Source: Chinchilla lanigera
Lineage: Eukaryota > Chordata > Mammalia > Rodentia > Chinchillidae
Assembly: GCF_000276665.1 (NCBI RefSeq)
Contig: NW_004955470.1
Location: forward strand, 3,824,764-3,888,763
Direction: 5' to 3'
DNA: 64,000 nt
This document shows positions 1 to 37,254 of this stretch, piece by piece; the first letter of the stretch is position 1; the number at the start of each line of letters is the position of its first letter. Under the pieces are notes generated by a model, which saw nothing but the letters and a program-made list of their open reading frames with translations, was not told the origin of the DNA and ran no database searches. Position numbers and translations under genes: made by a program.

Positions 1-195
1 AAAGGATTTGGGAGGAGAAAATTGAGTTGGGCCACCTGGTGGGTGGACATAAGTGGCAGACTAACCAGTTAGGTCCGGCATGCACCAGAAGAGGGAAGTT
101 TTAGGAAGATCAAGGAGCCACAGTGTGAGGCAGATAATGAGGAGAGGGACAGAGTTGGAGACCAGCACTCCTGGCTGATCAAAAGTGAGGGTGGA

Positions 196-281
196 GGGCC
201 GGGGATATAGCTCAGTGGCATAAGCGCCTGCCTGGCAAGCGCAAGGTCCTGAGTTCAGTTTCCAGTACCAAGAAAAAAAAA
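196..281 (+). repeat. ID-like SINE
   Basis: tRNA-derived unit with a TAGCTCAGTGGCA A-box-like start, GCCTGCCTGGCAAGCGCAAGG and an AAGAAAAAAAA tail. It is close to the youngest copies in this window. Confidence 0.85.
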
Positions 282-386
282 GGTGCAGGGATGCAAGCGA
301 GGTCTTTCTCAGCAGTAGTGCAGTTTTGCCCCTGAGATGCCCAGGATGTGGCCACGGCTTGGGCCTAAGAGAAGTCTGTCATGTAG

Positions 387-474
387 GGGTGGCATGCAGC
401 GGCTCTGACCCCACCTGGAAATGCATCTGCACTTTGTCGGGCTTCCACTCCAGGACCATTTACGACGTCGCTTG
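387..474 (+). CDS. CIAO1: CIAO1, penultimate coding exon
   Basis: This 88-bp exon encodes part of CIAO1, the seven-bladed WD40 protein of the cytosolic iron-sulfur targeting complex (with CIAO2B and MMS19) that hands Fe-S clusters to apoproteins. After the acceptor TGTAG it reads [13 protein letters not shown], then [16 protein letters not shown], matching the mammalian protein as I know it. The donor is TTG|GTAAGA. The exon begins with two bases of a split Gly codon and ends with two bases of a Trp codon, which is completed by the first base of the exon at 1619. That phase agreement links the two exons. Earlier CIAO1 exons lie to the left of the window; I see none in 1-386. Confidence 0.93.
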
Positions 475-784
475 GTAAGACTTGCACAAACCCACTGCAA
501 TCTGGGACTTTAGAGATGTCATGACTCTGTGCTGCCATCTGCCGCCTTAGGAACTGAAAGCAGCCACCCCGTTTCTTAAGATCAGGCCTATTCGGCCTGC
601 TGGCTTAGAGCTGCCCAGCCAGAGGTTCACAGGAGCAGGGAACAGACGTAGCCAGGCCGGCCCCTGAGTTAGGATCCCAGCCTGTGAGGGCAGCAGTGGC
701 CCTTGGGGTTCACACAGCACTGTAGCATCCTGAAATTACTACGAAGTCTGCAGGTTCATGACTGGAGTTACATATTCATTCTGG

Positions 785-850
785 CAGGAACGCTCAAATG
801 CAGGGCCTTGTGCATGCTAGGCAAGTGGTCTTTCACTGAGTATACTCCCA
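785..850 (-). repeat. Degraded ID-like SINE
   Basis: The reverse complement shows the ID core (CTTGTGCATGCTAGGCAAGTG on the plus strand) with several mismatches and no clear tail. Confidence 0.55.
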
Positions 851-1069
851 GGCTCTTGACTGGGTCTGTAGTTTCTAGCCATCCTTCCAGAGGCTAGAAA
901 AGCTGCACCATTTGTACAGGAGAGAAGGTCAGAGGGCAGTTCTGGCTCTGAGAACTGGACTTAGAAAAACAATCCTAAACCATGAAAGAAGGTGATGCAC
1001 ATACAAGCTTTGTTTATATTAGCAAACCTTGGGGAATAACCTATGTAATCAACAGAAATGGACTTAAGT

Positions 1070-1250
1070 AATTATGCTAAGCCGGGCATGGTGGCACACG
1101 TCTGTAGTCCCAGCACTCGGGAGGCTGAGGCAGGAGGATCGTTGGGAGTTCGAGACCAGCCTGGGCTACAAAGTGAGCTCAAGGCCAGCCTGAACTGCAT
1201 AGCAAGACCCTGTCTCAAAAAGACCAAAAAAAAAAAAAAAATTATGCTAA
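1070..1250 (+). repeat. B1-like SINE with 11-bp target duplication
   Basis: Full-length GCCGGGCATGGTGGCACACG...GACCAAAAAA element (1081-1239) flanked by AATTATGCTAA at 1070-1080 and 1240-1250. The perfect duplication marks a relatively recent insertion. It lies in the last CIAO1 intron. Confidence 0.93.
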
Positions 1251-1301
1251 AATTCAATAGCTGGCCTATTATCTTGCTGTTTTCGAAGTTAGTACTTCAT
1301 G

Positions 1302-1386
1302 AACTGGGATGTAGCTCACTGGTAGAGCACTTGCCTAACGTGCTTGAGGTCCTGAGTTCAATCCTTAGCATGCAAAAGAGAAAAAA
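1302..1386 (+). repeat. ID-like SINE
   Basis: GAACTGGGATGTAGCTCACTGGTAGAGCAC start and AAAAGAGAAAAAA end. Older than the 196 copy by mismatch count. Confidence 0.75.
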
Positions 1387-1618
1387 CTTCACAACAGGGG
1401 TGGACCACTGTTTATGCTATGTGAGAAATATTCTGCCAGACTGTAGGTAGGGTAATTCTGTATTTCAGGTTATTATATGGGAGGACTAAGTGGAAGCACC
1501 TGAAGGCTTAGGAGAGGTTTGCAGCCCTGTCAGGGACTGAGGAAAAAATTTCTCAACCTCATTGCCAGGGTGAGAACGCAGGACCACCCAGATACCCGCT
1601 GACTGTGTGTTCCCCCAG

Positions 1619-1859
1619 GTGTCAGCTGACAGGGGCCCTGGCTACTGCTTGTGGGGACGATGCCATCCGTGTGTTTGAGGAGGATCCTAGCTCAGATCCA
1701 CAGCAGCCCACCTTTTCCCTGACCGCTCACTTGCGCCAGGCCCATTCCCAGGATGTCAACTGTGTCGCCTGGAACCCCAAGGAGCCAGGGCTCCTGGCCT
1801 CCTGCAGCGATGATGGGGAGGTGGCCTTCTGGAAGTATCATCGGCCCGAAGGACCCTGA
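1619..1859 (+). CDS. CIAO1: CIAO1, terminal coding exon
   Basis: This is the last coding exon of CIAO1: 241 bp after the acceptor CCCCCAG, ending in TGA at 1857-1859. It reads CQLTGALATACGDDAIRVF at the start and ends WKYHRPEGP. It holds the last beta-propeller blades: a GDD..I.VF strand, then NCVAWNP...LLASCSDDGEVAFW, a typical closing WD40 repeat. Together with the 387-474 exon it supplies about the last 108 residues of a protein that is about 339 aa in human. The ATG 14 bases upstream of the acceptor is intronic and not used. No disruption is seen, so the gene looks functional. Confidence 0.96.
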
Positions 1860-3782
1860 GCCCCTCAATGGGAATGTCGTGGCTTCCTAGAGATGTCCTA
1901 AGACTTTCCCAGCCTGAGAAGACCTGGAGAAGCATCTGTGACCTTCATTCAGCTTCGCTTACTTCCGTTCAGACTTGGCTGCACACATGCAGAGCTGCAG
2001 GGCCGCCCTCCCTCTGACGTGAGGGCCACAGTAGAGCCTCAGACCTTCAGTGCATTGTTCTGCCATAGATCTGGTTTGCTCTAGGACACGGTGTTATACT
2101 TCGGGGGAGTGAATATAGTATTTAACTGCAATATGTATGTAGGAGAGTGTGTTTCAGTCTTTTCTGAAATTGTAAGCTGTATGGAAATACTCCGATTCCA
2201 AAGTCCTGTCATTAGAGACGCTCAGTTTTTAGGAATTCCATCATGCACTGTCTGAAGGAGGTCTTCCCTCCCAATTCCTAGATAAATCCTTACACTTAGA
2301 CATTTAATATTGAAGGAACTTTTCTTTCTTAGTGCAGGTTTATGTAGAATAAAAGGACACCGGTGCTTTCCCTTAGAAGCCCTGGAATACTGCCTGCACC
2401 ATTACTGTATGGAAACAACTGAGGGTGGGTGGGTGGGTATGAGAAAATAAAGCCAGAAAGATACAAGCCCCAAAAGGGAATTACTACTGGCCACAGGCCG
2501 TATCTTCTCAGCAGGGACAGATTGCTTCTTCCATGGAGGCAAAAAACGTATTGAGGCAGGAGCTCACGGCCCCCTGAAGAACAAGTGTCTGCGGCATACA
2601 TTTTTCTTGTGGAGAGTAAGTAGGAAAAAGATGCTTCCAAGGCCCTGCAGAGGAGCTAACAGCAGAGTGGGAATGTTACCTGTGTAACCAGCTCTTCAGT
2701 CTCAGCTTGGCTCCTGACAAATGGTTGGGGAGTGAGGGTGTCTCCAAGGGAACAGCCTTCACTTACTTTTCTGCCCTGTAAGAGTCGTGTCCTTAGACTG
2801 GAGACAGCTGGCATAGCACCTAGGGCAGTGGTTTCATGAACCAGAGGTCCCTGGCATCCTGAGGCCCGTTTGGAGTGGCACTGGTGTGATCAAGGCAGTG
2901 ACAACAGACTAGTAGTCCAGGGCTTTAACTGCCTCACACCTACAGTAGGAATGCTGCCAGCTTCCCTTGACCATGTCCTTGACACACAGTGATTGAATGT
3001 ATTAAATGTTGAGCCTGAGAACACTTCTGATATGCTAAGAAAACGAACATGATGCTTCTGCACTGATAAGTAGAAAAGTAGGTGGACAGTGGAGTCAGAG
3101 TTGAGGCAGCTATGTTCTTCTCAGTGTGCCCTTTTTACTAGAAAGAACAAATGGTATTCAGACCTGGCTCTGACTGACGTTTTCTGGAAAATGAACAGAA
3201 TAAATCTTTTACTGGTAAGTGTTGATTGCCAATGATAAAATCAAAACTTAAAAGCCAAAATTAGGATGAGCTTTCCTGGTAGTGATATTCACAGATGTGA
3301 CTTGTATAATGAAATGCATTGACATTTGGAAGATTACATAATTCAGTGAATCAACATTTTCCAAATGAGCAGTGTTACAGAATCACTGGGGTAAGAGAGT
3401 CAAAGTCTGAGGCCAGAGGGTTTAGTGTACAAGGTGCATAGGTAAAGTTCTAGAGTCCACCACTGCTGTTAAGCAACTATCTTGTGTAGTCTGGGAGTAG
3501 TGTCCAAGAACAGCCACAATTACTACCTGAAAAGGCTACTTAGAAACTCCCTTTTCCAACCCTATCTGTGAAATCAATTCAAGCCACATACAACAGACAG
3601 TGTAGAAGCAGCTGAGAACTCAGCTGTCTTAGGTCAAGCCAGACGTAAAAGTGACTGCGAAATTGTTAAGAGGCCACTCTTCTCCCTGGATTCTTTTGTT
3701 TTGTAAGTTATTTTTCATAAAAGATACTAACACAAAGTTGTTTTGATTTTTAACATAGTATCTATATAATGTAGATAATAAA
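1860..3782 (+). other. CIAO1: CIAO1 3' UTR (extent uncertain)
   Basis: The region after the CIAO1 stop has no further exon. AATAAA hexamers occur at 2446-2451, about 3199-3204 and about 3777-3782, so the transcript could end at any of these. A (GGGT)n run lies near 2424-2439. No SINE lies between 1860 and 4200, unusual for this window, which fits a transcribed UTR. The extent is inferred. Confidence 0.5.
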
Positions 3783-4206
3783 AGCTCTTGGAGTCTTTAA
3801 TTTTTATAGTGTAAAGGGTCCTGAAACCAAATCATTTGAAGACTGCCAGCCTAAGGGAACTACCTTCACAATCACCTTTCAGTTTTGTGCACATGTGTTC
3901 CTAAAAACAGAAGGCAGGAGCTTGACACAGATCTGGAGAGTGGGATTACGAAATGACTTTACCAAGACTGGGTCCCATCCAGATGGCGCACTTCACTGAG
4001 AACACCTAACCTGGGGTGTATACACCCCAGAGGGAGGTAACAATGGGTACTGAGGTAGAAAGCCTCACCCAAGAGAGGCCCGTGCCAGTCTGCCCCACCA
4101 GGCTGACGCTTAACCAAAGGGCAGTTCCGTCTTCCACAAATACTCAATAAGCAAGTACCTGGCTAAAAAACACATCTTGTTGGCTAATGCCTTAGGTTAA
4201 GAAACA

Positions 4207-4516
4207 TTTAATTTGGAATCACTGAAAGGACAGAAGGTTCCTCCAAGTTGTCACTTGTTAGACTGCCTGACAAAAGGAACTACAAAGAGCCTGACAACAG
4301 ATGCAACACACAGTTTGTCTGCTGGATGCCAGTGCATGCCAGACCCAGGCCTTGCACTGCAAAGGCAGAGAGGAGGGGGCAGGGATGGCACCAGCTTCAA
4401 CTGGCCAGGTCGTGGGCCAACGATATGATCTCCATAACCGGCGTCCCTTGGCTGCACCCATTCTTGATTCAGGACCAACCCGCTTCTAGCCAAGAGTCAA
4501 TGCCTGGGGCTCAGGC
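4207..4516 (-). terminator. SNRNP200: SNRNP200 3' UTR and poly(A) signal
   Basis: Downstream of the SNRNP200 stop the minus strand carries ATTAAA at 4212-4207, about 305 bases after the stop. This is the best poly(A) signal I see. It implies a short 3' UTR without SINEs, ending within about 0.4-0.5 kb of the most distal candidate CIAO1 poly(A) signal on the opposite strand. Confidence 0.6.
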
Positions 4517-31176
<26,660 letters not shown>

Positions 31177-31420
31177 GGCCGCAGCTGCTCGGGGCCCCTA
31201 GAGCCCCGCTCCACACCGCACGCCACAAACTGCCGCTGCGAGCCAGTCCCGCCAGGCAGGAACGACGCAAGAGGGACGCACCGAATGAGGAAAAAAGACG
31301 GACTCTTCCGCTTCCGGGTCGCGCGAGGAAAGGGCGTTTTCCGGTGAGCGCGGGGTTGAGTGGGCGGGGCTTGAGTGCACCTTCGGGCTCTGCCCCTGCA
31401 CTCACCGGCTGCCTACCCTC
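31177..31420 (-). promoter_or_regulatory. SNRNP200: SNRNP200 CpG-rich promoter and 5' UTR
   Basis: GC- and CpG-rich sequence without SINEs surrounds and precedes the SNRNP200 ATG. On the minus strand it carries two adjacent ETS-type cores, ACCGGAAGC-like and GCGGAAG (about 31307-31322), and a third GGAAAA near 31340. No TATA box is seen near the start. This is typical of a TATA-less housekeeping promoter. The exact start site is not determined; it probably lies between 31200 and 31340. Confidence 0.65.
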
Positions 31421-32370
31421 TGGTTCCCATCGCTTGCGGGTGTGCTGAAGACGTAGGTGCGGAGACTTAATGTTAGAACGAAAGAACCTATTTCTACCTC
31501 TTTTTTCCCCAGACTTTTGTCACAGTCCTATGTGGTAGACAGGCAAGGAGAGGTTAATTAACTCCATTTTTGGAGAAAACAACGATTCAGCTCCTCTGTG
31601 TGTGTGCTCGCACGCGCGCGTCGGTCTGTCTCTGTCGCTGTCTGTGTCACTGTCTCTTCCTCCCGCTCCCTGCTACCCTCCCCCCTTCGCCCGTTGCCTG
31701 TCTGTGTTTGGACTCTTCCTTCGGGTTTCTCTTTTGTATTGGACAATTGCAGAGAACTCCTGGCCCCACCGGAACCCCCAAAAACCCACGTTTGCGGGAC
31801 CCTGGTTCCCTGCAGTAGGGGAGGGCCGCCCTGTTTTTTCCCAGTTGTCTGATACATCCCATGCCAAGTTCTTCTCCGTACTCAGAGAACTTTGGTGAAG
31901 ACGGCAGCCCTGGCAGGACCAAACCCTGCAGGACAGTGACCTCACTTCTTCCCCTGCTACAAGCCCAGGGCTCACACACCCACTTCCTAACTCCTCCATC
32001 CTCCGTCCATCAGCCGTTTCTCACAGCTGAATGATTGCCTCTCTTAGAGGATTTTTTTCTTTTGAAGATGAATAGACAGTGATGAGTGTTAAGAGTAGGG
32101 AATTCATGCACAGTGGTATTTTAAGTCATTGTTGGCTTTTTTATTTAAAATTGGGGTAATTCACACAAAATCTGGATTTGCCCCATCAACGACAAATCAG
32201 AAGACTGGCCATGAGATCCACCTTCCTATATGCCTGTTTGCTCAATGCTGGTAATATCTGTCAAGGTTAGAGGACGAATATGCTCCTCCCACTGCCTCTG
32301 TCCTGCTGCACCTGGCCACCCCTCTCCTTGGTGTTAGGAGCCTGGTCCCTGTGTGCATGACGTTTACTGC
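31421..32370. other. Intergenic stretch upstream of SNRNP200
   Basis: No gene supported. There is a mixed TG/CG run at about 31598-31622 and a CTGTCT-rich tract to about 31660. Several overlapping ORFs here run in all frames, as expected of GC-rich simple sequence. No splice-linked coding pattern is seen. Confidence 0.6.
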
Positions 32371-32379
32371 CCTGCCCTG

Positions 32380-32470
32380 TGTTTTTTGTTTTTGTTTTGT
32401 TTCTTTTGATGGTGCTGGGGATTGAACTTGGGGCCTGATACATGCTAAGCAGGAGCTCCACTGCTGCTCC
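32380..32470 (-). repeat. ID-like SINE
   Basis: GGTGCTGGGGATTGAACTTGG ... ATGCTAAGCAGGAGCTCCACTG, reverse ID, followed by a T-run (32480-32498). Confidence 0.65.
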
Positions 32471-32527
32471 CCACTCTGTATTTTTTTTTTTTTTTTTATA
32501 TTTGAACCTTCCAATGACAGTCAAGTC

Positions 32528-32622
32528 TTTGTAGCTCTGCCGCTCAGTGGCTATATGACATTAGACAGTTACCTTTTCCCTCTAAGTGAGCATCATTTCC
32601 TCAAAATTGAGGCGATAAAATT
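32528..32622 (+). repeat. MIR fragment
   Basis: TAGCTCTGCCGCTCAGTGGCTATATGACATTAG ... TTTCCTCAAAATTGAGG follows the MIR core. Confidence 0.65.
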
Positions 32623-32631
32623 TCCTTCATG

Positions 32632-32715
32632 AAGCTGAGGATGTAGCTCAGTGGTAGAGAACCTGCATAACATGCACAAGGCCCTGTTTTTTGCAGCACT
32701 GCAAAAAACAAAACA
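32632..32715 (+). repeat. ID-like SINE
   Basis: GCTGAGGATGTAGCTCAGTGGTAGAG ... ACTGCAAAAAACAAAACAG. Confidence 0.75.
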
Positions 32716-32983
32716 GAAAAACTTCCTTATAGGACTGTTCTCATTAAATGGGGTAGAGTGTGTGAAAGCACCTTGAGAAGTGTCTGATTTAAGATGGGAG
32801 CTCACTGAAGATTATTTAAATCTGAATCCATGTCCCACCTGACACAAAAGGGAGAGAAGGGTGTCTCAGGGATTCTGCTCTGCGTTTCTGGAGAAGTCAC
32901 ACTCATCTTCACAGCAGAAGCTGGGCTGTGGGCAAGTCTGTAAAGCAGATTTCATATCCACTAGGTGGCTAGAATAGAAAAGA

Positions 32984-33165
32984 GGGACAGGAGGCTGAGG
33001 CAGGAGGATCACTCCAAGTTGGAGACCAGCCTGGGCTACAAAGTGAGTTCAAGGCCAGCCTAAACTGCATAGGGATATCCTGTGTCAAGGAAGAAAAGAA
33101 AAGAAAAGAAAAGAAAAGAAAAGAAAAGAAAAGAAAAGAAAGAAAAGGAAAGAAAAGGTAACAAA
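32984..33165 (+). repeat. 5'-truncated B1-like SINE with (AAAAG)n tail
   Basis: B1 begins at GGAGGCTGAGGCAGGAGG and ends TGTGTCAAGG. It is followed by an (AAAAG)n microsatellite at about 33091-33140 that grew from the tail. Confidence 0.85.
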
Positions 33166-33486
33166 GGCTGGTAAGGGTGTGGAGAAATTGAGACACTCAT
33201 ACTGGGAATATAAAATGCCACAGCCACCTTGGAAAACAGCTTAGCATACAGTTACCATATGACCAAGCTATTCCAAAATTCTACCCAGGAGGATTAAAAT
33301 AGGGCTACACAATGGCAGCACTATTCACAGCAGCCAAAGTGTGGAAGCCAAATGTCTGTTGACTGATGAATGGGTAAACCAAACATGTTACACTCATACC
33401 ATGCAATAATATTCAGCACAAACACCAGTGAAGTATGAAGTACTGATACATGCTACAGTGTAGACTAATCTCAAACATTAAGCAAC

Positions 33487-34017
33487 GCTGGGCGTGGTAG
33501 CACATGCCTACAATCCCGGTGACCTATCAATACCGAAAGCTGTGAAATTATGACCAAGACGCATGCGCAGAGCAGCTTCAGAGCCCTGCGTCGGACCGCC
33601 CACATCTGATATCAAAAGAAAATAAAAAACTGCAGCCTTTGACTTCGTTGCCCCTGCGCCCTTGTTCTTATGATGGCCGTCTGGTATCTTTTTGTTTCTT
33701 TTCCTCTTTTCTTTCTTCTTCTTTCCATCCCATTTCGTGCTGTGTATTTCCTACATAAAACTGCTATGTTCATACATTGTCTCCAATTTTTCGAACGGAA
33801 CAAGAGCCTGGAACCACTGGAAACTACACTATCCATCAACACCAGCACTCTGGGAGACTGAGGCAAGAGGATCACAAGTTTGAGCCCAACCTGGGCAACA
33901 TAGTGACTTAGCAAGACCTTGTCTCAGTAGTAAAACTAAAAAGTGCTAGGGATGTAGCCAGTGAAAAGGACTGGGTTCAATCCCCAAGGCCACCCAAAAA
34001 TAAATAAATAAATGAAG
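33487..34017 (+). repeat. B1-dID SINE interrupted by a 322-bp LTR-like insert
   Basis: B1 head at 33487-33519 (GCTGGGCGTGGTAGCACATGCC). It resumes at 33842 (CCAGCACTCTGGGAG) and runs through a dID tail to an AATAAATAAATA end near 34011. Confidence 0.85.
33520..33841. mobile_element. Solo-LTR-like insertion, 322 bp, TG...CA ends
   Basis: Starts TGACCTATCAATACC and ends TCCATCAACA. It is flanked by CCGG (33516-33519) and CCAG (33842-33845), where the intact B1 consensus has one CCAG, so a 4-bp target duplication is supported. The plus strand has AAAATAAAAAACTGCAG near 33621. It has no coding capacity. Family and orientation are unknown; a 4-bp duplication suits class I (gamma-like) endogenous retroviruses. 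Confidence 0.7.
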
Positions 34018-34186
34018 ACGGTCAGTCACAAAAAACCACATGGTATATGATTCTGTATGTGTATATCAAGTGTCCAAAGTAGACAAGAAAGAAAGTAGGT
34101 TAGTGGTCATCTAGAAGGCAGGTAAGGGGGAGAGAGAGGGAATGACTCTTAATGATAAGATTTTCTCTTCATAGTTTTTGTTTGTC

Positions 34187-34385
34187 GTTTTGAGGGGATT
34201 TTTTTGTACCGGGAATCGAACTCAGGACCTTGCACTTGCCAGGCAGGCACTTATGCCACTGTGTTTTGAGGTTTTTTGAGATGGTCTGTCCATGTAGCCC
34301 AGGATGGCCCTGAACTCCCAGCCATTATCCTGCGTGAGCCTCCCAAGTGCTGAGATTATAGGTGTGTGCCACCATATCCAGCTCC
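34187..34385 (-). repeat. ID-like SINE inserted beside the tail of a B1-like SINE
   Basis: Reverse ID at 34196-34262 is flanked by GTTTTGAGG (34187-34195 and 34263-34271). A reverse B1 continues to 34383. Confidence 0.8.
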
Positions 34386-34540
34386 ATGATCTTCTTTTTT
34401 GTTTTTGTTTTTGAGACCAGCTCCATGATCTTCTTTTTTGTTTTGCTCTCTCTATGTAGTCCAGGACGGCCTCAAATTAATGATCCTTCTTCCTCAGCCT
34501 CCTGAGTGCCAGAATTACTACCATACCCAGCTGAGGAGTT
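34381..34540 (-). repeat. B1-like SINE remnant preceded by a 39-bp tandem duplication
   Basis: GCTCCATGATCTTCTTTTTTG occurs at 34381-34401 and again at 34420-34440. A diverged reverse B1 follows to 34540. Confidence 0.75.
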
Positions 34541-34543
34541 TCT

Positions 34544-34663
34544 TTCTTTCTTTTTTTTTTTTTTGTCTTTTTGAGACAGAGTCTCACTATGCAGTGCAGG
34601 CTGGCCTTGAGCTCACTTTGTAGCCCAGGCTGGTCTCGAACTCGCAATGATCAGGAGTTTCTT
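34544..34663 (-). repeat. Truncated B1-like SINE with target duplication
   Basis: Reverse B1 right part (34555-34652) between AGGAGTTTCTT at 34544-34554 and 34653-34663. Confidence 0.82.
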
Positions 34664-34762
34664 ATTTGGGTGATAACAATCTTCTAAAACTAGATGAAGG
34701 TGAAAACCAATGAACTGTACATTTTAAATGAAAAAGTGTTATGGTGTATAACTCCTAACTCA

Positions 34763-34976
34763 ATAAATGTATTTTTACCTATTTTATTTTATTTTATTTT
34801 ATTTTATTTTATTTTTTGTCTTTTTAGACAGCATCTCACTATGCAGTTCAGGCTGGCCTTGAACTCACTTATGTAGCCCAGGCTGGCCTTGAATTTGCAA
34901 TAATCCTCCTGCCTCAGCTTCCAGACTGCTGGGGTTACAGGCATGTCCCATCACATCAAGCATAAATGTATTTTTA
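34763..34976 (-). repeat. B1-like SINE with (ATTTT)n and 15-bp target duplication
   Basis: Reverse B1 (34778-34961) with an (ATTTT)n tail at about 34781-34815. ATAAATGTATTTTTA flanks it at 34763-34777 and 34962-34976. Confidence 0.9.
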
Positions 34977-35059
34977 AATGGTTTTTGAAAGAGGACTGTC
35001 CTCAGGACTGAACAACTGGGAATACCCTGGCAGATAACATTAGTTCCCAAAGTGCACTC

Positions 35060-35470
35060 AGAGCAAGCATTTTATTTATTTATTTATTTGTTTATTTTTC
35101 AGAGCAAGGGTTTTAGTTTCTTTGAGATCTGTGTACCAGGAGTGGTGCCTGTCTCTGGCTCTATCCCCTGTAAAGAAGCAAAAATGAAGCAGGATTCAAT
35201 CGGCACCGCAAGGGGGAGACAAGAGAAAGCACTTCTACTTTGGGAAAACAAGCGAGGCTTTGTAATTGTGGTTTATGTGCAAAGTCTGGCTGAGAGTTCA
35301 TAGCAGCCGCAGGTGAGAGATTTCAAAAGGATACAGAAAAATCCACAACATGAAGATGGGAAGCTAGAGGTACATCATGGATATTTTACAGAGCTCAGTT
35401 CAGGTGACTGTGGGGCAAATGGAACAAAATGATGACAGAGTCTGTAATCTACAATATTAAGAAACAAAAT
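35060..35470. other. Intergenic stretch with (TTTA)n
   Basis: (TTTA)n at about 35070-35096, then about 370 bases in which I recognise no repeat family and no gene. Confidence 0.5.
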
Positions 35471-35685
35471 CAGGTGTGGCTGTACATGCCTGTAAGCCCA
35501 GAACTTGGGAGGCTGAGGCAGGAGGATTCCTGTGAGTTCAAAGCCAGCCTGAACTACACAGTGAGTTCAAAGTCAGCCTGAACTACTTATTGAGACGCTG
35601 TCTCAAAAAAAATAAAAAAGGCCTGGGGGTGTAGCTCAGTGGAAAGATGCTAAGTTCAGTCCCTAACATCTCAGTACACCAATGA
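35471..35685 (+). repeat. B1-like SINE followed by ID-like SINE
   Basis: Forward B1 (AGGTGTGGCTGTACATGCC ... CTGTCTCAAAAAAAATAAAAAAG) then a short forward ID (GCCTGGGGGTGTAGCTCAGTGG). Confidence 0.78.
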
Positions 35686-35847
35686 AATCAGTCAATAAGG
35701 AAAGCCATTATAGAGTTTTTACTTTATTCAAAACATGATAGGTAGCCATAGAAGATTTCTGATTTTGGTCTTTTACATTTTCACAACAGGTATTGATTAG
35801 AAAGACTGACATTTGTGTTAAACAAAAACAATCTTTTTCTTTCCTTT

Positions 35848-35998
35848 TCTTTTTTTGAGACAGAGTCTTGATGTGCCGTGCAGACTGGCTTTGAACTCAC
35901 TGTGTAGCCCAGCCCACACTAGCCTTGAACTCGCAGCAATCCTCCTGCCTCAGCCTCCCGAGCACTAGGATTCCAGGCATGTGCCATCATCCGCAACC
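35848..35998 (-). repeat. B1-like SINE
   Basis: TTTTTTTGAGACAGAGTCTTG ... TTCCAGGCATGTGCCATCATC, reverse B1. Confidence 0.8.
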
Positions 35999-36269
35999 AG
36001 AATATTTTTGCTATAATAAACATTTGCAAAATTCCACATTAGCATATAGTACGCCTGTGGCACTGACCACATTCTGCTTTTTAATTGCAATTATTTGCAA
36101 TTAATTGCAGGTTTACTTGTCCTGCGAGACTGTAACTTCTCAGGAGTCCTAATTGTATCTTGTTTGTCTATGAGCCTATAAGAACTCATGGAGTTTATAA
36201 ATATTTGAGAAGTGACTAAATGAAGTCACAGGTCTGAAGGTACATAACTATAAAACTATAAAGCTTTAA

Positions 36270-36400
36270 AACCCTATGGAATCTATTGTTTCCCATTTTA
36301 CCCATGAAGATACTGAGGCCCCAGTAAGGTATTTGACCTGCTCAGATTCGTGTTCCCCAGAGCCAGGCCTTCTCATTCCAGACTCTATGCACAGGTGCCT
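36270..36400 (-). repeat. MIR fragment
   Basis: Reverse MIR: TTTCCCATTTTACCCATGAAG, ACTGAGGCCCCAGTAAGG ... CAGGCCTTCTCATTCCAGACTC. Confidence 0.7.
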
Positions 36401-36549
36401 CCTTGCAGAGCTCAGGTTTAGGAAGGTGACTGTCATAGTACTAGGAAAGGTAGATGGCGGCAGAGTGAGGAGACCAGGGACAAAAAGAGCAGCCAGGAAG
36501 CTACTGTGGATGGAGCAAGAGGTTAGGTGTGCCTGACAGGTTTCATGGG

Positions 36550-37160
36550 TGTGCCTATGGGATGCCTGAAATAGAAATGAGACTCAAGTGATACCTGGTG
36601 ATGTTGCTTGGTGTGTCTGGGAGGCCCTGAGGTTGCCTGAACGCTTGGAGCTGTGCAGGGGAGCGTGCTGGGTCACCCAGAAGCCTGGTATGAGCTCGCA
36701 GCTTGCGTATTGGGTGGTGACACGCTTCCCAACATACAATGGAGTAATGGTGAAGCAGGACTTGACAAAGTCGAGTTTCCCCAAACTTGCCCCTCCCTAC
36801 AGCTGTTGTTGTTTGTTCTAATACATAAAAAAGCAATAACTTTTGTCCCTATAAGAAAAGTTTTAGAACCTCCTGTTCCCATAACATCTTGTTTTGCCTG
36901 AGCAGGGCTAACCAAGATATGCTAAGTTGCAAAGCCATCACAGCTTATCAAACTGCCTTTGTTTTACCTCTGAAAAGTTGCCCACCCACAAGTTTCACCT
37001 CAGCAACACATATAAAACGGGAGCCCTTCCTTTGTTCAGGGCTCAACCCTTTGGACATAGGTCCACTGAGCCCTCCTGTTTCTCCTATGGTCTCTCCAGT
37101 CTCTTGAATTCTGCAACAATGACAAACCTTTCAGAGACCGAGTGCCTGAACGGCAACCCA
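36550..37160 (+). mobile_element. LTR-like sequence, class I-like
   Basis: Promoter-like ACATATAAAACGGGAGCCC at about 37008-37026 is followed by CAGGGCTCAACCC and a pyrimidine-rich stretch, resembling the U3/R transition of an endogenous retrovirus LTR. I cannot define exact ends or a target duplication. No coding remnant is seen next to it. Confidence 0.4.
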
Positions 37161-37254
37161 AAACCCACTTATTTATTGCAAAATGCCAACGCTGCAATTG
37201 ACAATTGCAAATTGTTCTTTTTAAGACTTTGTTCTCTTTGGAAACGGCCTAGCT

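Larger units (their letters stand above)
33166..34160 (+). mobile_element. L1 3' end fragment, split by later insertions
   Basis: 33166-33480 carries the late ORF2/3' region pattern of an old L1: GGTAAGGGTGTGGAGAAATTGAG, CAGCACTATTCACAGCAGCCAA, ATGAATGGGTAAACCAAAC. The element resumes at about 34018-34160 (TATGATTCTGTATGTG ... GTAGGTTAGTGGTCATC). The gap is filled by a B1-dID SINE. The fragment has no intact ORF. Confidence 0.7.

Noticed and set aside
196..281. tRNA gene-like sequence
   Set aside because: It has an A-box-like TAGCTCAGTGG and a B-box-like GAGTTC, but it is one of dozens of A-tailed ID SINE copies and lacks a cloverleaf anticodon stem I can fold.
1058..1450. 130-codon plus-strand ORF near the CIAO1 last intron
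   Set aside because: It is mostly a translated B1 SINE and its flanks; no conserved product.
31558..31999. Overlapping ORFs on both strands upstream of SNRNP200, possible bidirectional partner gene
   Set aside because: They exist in nearly every frame because of CTGT/CG-rich simple sequence. There are no conserved exons and no family resemblance.
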